Assembly (NCBI RefSeq): GCF_907164845.1
Contig: NZ_OU015430.1
Coordinates: forward strand, 2,687,001-2,751,000
Source: Lysobacter luteus
GTDB lineage: Bacteria > Pseudomonadota > Gammaproteobacteria > Xanthomonadales > Xanthomonadaceae
Reading direction: 5' to 3'
DNA: 64,000 bases
Within the stretch, counting starts at the first letter, position 1. Each line of letters begins with the position of its first letter. Below are positions 62,660 through 64,000 of the stretch, in pieces. A model generated the notes under the pieces. That model ran no database searches, had not been told where the DNA came from, and worked only from the letters and a program-made list of their open reading frames with translations. Made by a program: the position numbers and the translations under genes.

Positions 62660-64000
62660 GCGGTGGCCTCGCGGGGACCGGTAGCCGGGCCGTCGTCGAC
62701 GTAGCCCTCGAACGCGACGCCATCGACCAGCGCGCGGAAGATGCGCGCATTGATGTCCTCGAAGCGCCGGAACATCACCGCGTCATCGAACAGCACACGG
62801 CCGCGCAGGGTCAGCCGGAACGCCTCGGCGCTGCCTTCGCCCCATTGCTGGTGACCGCCTTCCCAGCGCTCGCGCGCCTTCTTCAGCGCCACGTCGGGGC
62901 GGTCTTCGTTGTAGTAGGTCCAGCCGGTGTACGGCCCCCAGGGCAACGGTTCGGCCAGGCCCTTCGCCCGCAGCTCCAGCAACACGCGCAACGCGTCTCG
63001 CGCCGCGGCCGGGGCCAGTGGCGCGCGTTCGTGCAACGCCGGCCCTTTGCCGCTGTCGTGGAACTGCACCAGCGCGCGCGGGGTGTCGCTGGCGCAGGTG
63101 AGCAGCCAGTCGAGGCCATCGCGGACCGTCGAGGGGCCGTTGGGCGACCCCACGCGCACGCGTGCGAGCGCATCGCCGTAGTCGTCCTCGATGCGGCCGC
63201 GCACGTGCACCGCGCCGCCCGGCAGGTCGATGCCGACGTCGACCGGGAGCGACGCGGGCTGGCGGCCATTGCGCCAGTCGTTGAACAACCCTGCGTAGGC
63301 GCGAGTTTCACCCACGAGCGCGTCCAGCTGGGTCGCCGCCAACGGCCCGTGGGGCAGCAGGCCGCGCGCGCGCAGGCGCTCGTGCAGGCCGCCGGTGTCA
63401 TCGGCGATCACCGCTTCCAGCACCGCGGTCTGCAGGTGATGCTTGTCGAGCCCGCGCGCCGGCAGCAGCAGCGGTTCGACATCCTCGACCGACGCGACCT
63501 CCTCCGGCAGCCGCAGCCCGAGCCGGTGCCGCAGATACTCACCGGCCGGATCGCGCAGGAAGCGGCGCAGCTCGGCGATCGTCACGACCTCCGGTTCGTC
63601 ATCGGCGGGCCTTGCGGCCAGCGGTCCGGTGCTCCAGGCCGGCACCGGCTCGCGCTGGTCGCCGCGGCGCCCCGCGGCCGGGTGCCACTCCGCGCGGAAA
63701 CTGAAGCGCCGCGGCTCGGTCCCGCCGCGTCCGGCCGCACCGAACGCGGTGGGCGCGAACGGCTGCAACGGGTGGTGCACCACCAGCTCCCGGCGCGCGG
63801 CCGCCGCATCGACATGCTGGTCGGCCGCGGCATCGAGCAATTCGGCCACCAGTACCGACGGCTCGCGCGGGCTGCCGTCGCGCGCGTCGGCGCCCAGGAA
63901 GCTCAGGTAGAACACGTCGCTTGCCGACGCCAGCAACTGCAGGAACAGGAAGCGGTCGTCCTCGCGCAGCGAGCGGTCGCCCGGGCGCCGGCGGGGGCTG
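62656..64000 (-). CDS. recC: Exodeoxyribonuclease V subunit gamma (RecC), 3' part (5' end outside window)
   Basis: The C-terminal ~448 codons of RecC are present; the gene runs off at 64000. RFLFLQLLASASDVFYLSFLG and PREPSVLVAELLD are the conserved RecC block near the start of this piece, followed by ELRRFLRDPAGEYLRHRLGL. RecC recognises Chi and splits the strands; its nuclease-like domain is inactive in the family. The stop overlaps the recB start (ATGA), so recC-recB-recD form one translationally coupled operon. The start codon is not in the window. Confidence 0.92.
   Translation of the reverse strand, partial: SPRRRPGDRSLREDDRFLFLQLLASASDVFYLSFLGADARDGSPREPSVLVAELLDAAADQHVDAAAARRELVVHHPLQPFAPTAFGAAGRGGTEPRRFSFRAEWHPAAGRRGDQREPVPAWSTGPLAARPADDEPEVVTIAELRRFLRDPAGEYLRHRLGLRLPEEVASVEDVEPLLLPARGLDKHHLQTAVLEAVIADDTGGLHERLRARGLLPHGPLAATQLDALVGETRAYAGLFNDWRNGRQPASLPVDVGIDLPGGAVHVRGRIEDDYGDALARVRVGSPNGPSTVRDGLDWLLTCASDTPRALVQFHDSGKGPALHERAPLAPAAARDALRVLLELRAKGLAEPLPWGPYTGWTYYNEDRPDVALKKARERWEGGHQQWGEGSAEAFRLTLRGRVLFDDAVMFRRFEDINARIFRALVDGVAFEGYVDDGPATGPREATA

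Noticed and set aside
58307-62704. A 1465-codon open frame on the + strand
   Set aside because: It runs antisense through recD and recB, whose motifs are intact; long shadow frames are normal at about 70% GC.

Overview
The window is 64 kb of roughly 70% GC bacterial chromosome with dense, mostly short-spaced genes. The gene content (Rep and RecBCD helicases, an NtrB/NtrC-glnA nitrogen locus, 7TM and composite c-di-GMP proteins, trimeric and monomeric autotransporters, subtilisin-like exoproteases, a large fused indolepyruvate oxidoreductase) and the scattered GTAG-headed REP palindromes suggest a gammaproteobacterium of the Xanthomonadaceae/Lysobacteraceae type, for example Luteimonas or Lysobacter. 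This is an inference from gene style and repeats, not from a marker gene. I saw no rRNA, tRNA, CRISPR array, insertion sequence or prophage.

Layout. 1-0.5 kb: the 3' end of rep. 0.8-9.6 kb: a surface/secretion block with a YadA-like trimeric autotransporter adhesin, a secreted S8 protease with a poly-Asp linker and PPC domain, and a divergently placed S8 autotransporter protease. 9.8-12.0 kb: an e(P4)-like lipoprotein phosphatase, a barnase/barstar pair and an I78 protease-inhibitor lipoprotein. 12.1-15.9 kb: a YprB-like exonuclease and a YprA-like helicase with DUF1998 (the MrfB/MrfA DNA-repair pair of Bacillus). 16-24 kb: a 2H-type protein, an MFS exporter, a DUF938 methyltransferase, a phospholipase D/cardiolipin synthase-like protein, a MATE exporter, a small membrane protein and an M61 peptidase with PDZ. 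24-31 kb: a GAF-GAF-GGDEF-EAL protein and the fused indolepyruvate:ferredoxin oxidoreductase.

31-39.5 kb is a run of + strand genes: a TPR-like periplasmic protein, a RocR-like receiver-EAL response regulator, a hybrid histidine kinase with a C-terminal Hpt domain, an orphan ParA, SixA, a YceI-like protein and a second PLD-family lipoprotein; the last three overlap by GTGA junctions. 39.5-46 kb: a 71-residue basic protein, a hotdog thioesterase, a YheT-like hydrolase, an acyltransferase, a TPR protein with a degenerate sulfotransferase-like tail, a PEBP protein and UppP.

46-50.3 kb is the nitrogen locus glnA-ntrB-ntrC. Upstream of glnA lie a sigma-54 promoter match and one near-perfect NtrC site plus a weaker second site, so the locus appears to regulate itself. 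50.3-57 kb: sodC, a GNAT acetyltransferase, an unrecognised 300-residue protein, fadI, folE, a glycine-zipper protein and a 7TM protein with a degenerate GGDEF domain. 57-64 kb: recD, recB and the 3' part of recC on the minus strand, translationally coupled by ATGA overlaps.

Two families of GTAG-headed REP palindromes, mostly in inverted pairs spanning about 72-77 bp, sit in the gaps, and several gene stop codons lie inside them. No single locus here is a clear new system. The most testable leads are the barnase/barstar/I78 cluster, the kinase/EAL/SixA group, the degenerate GGDEF receptor and the REP-derived stop codons.
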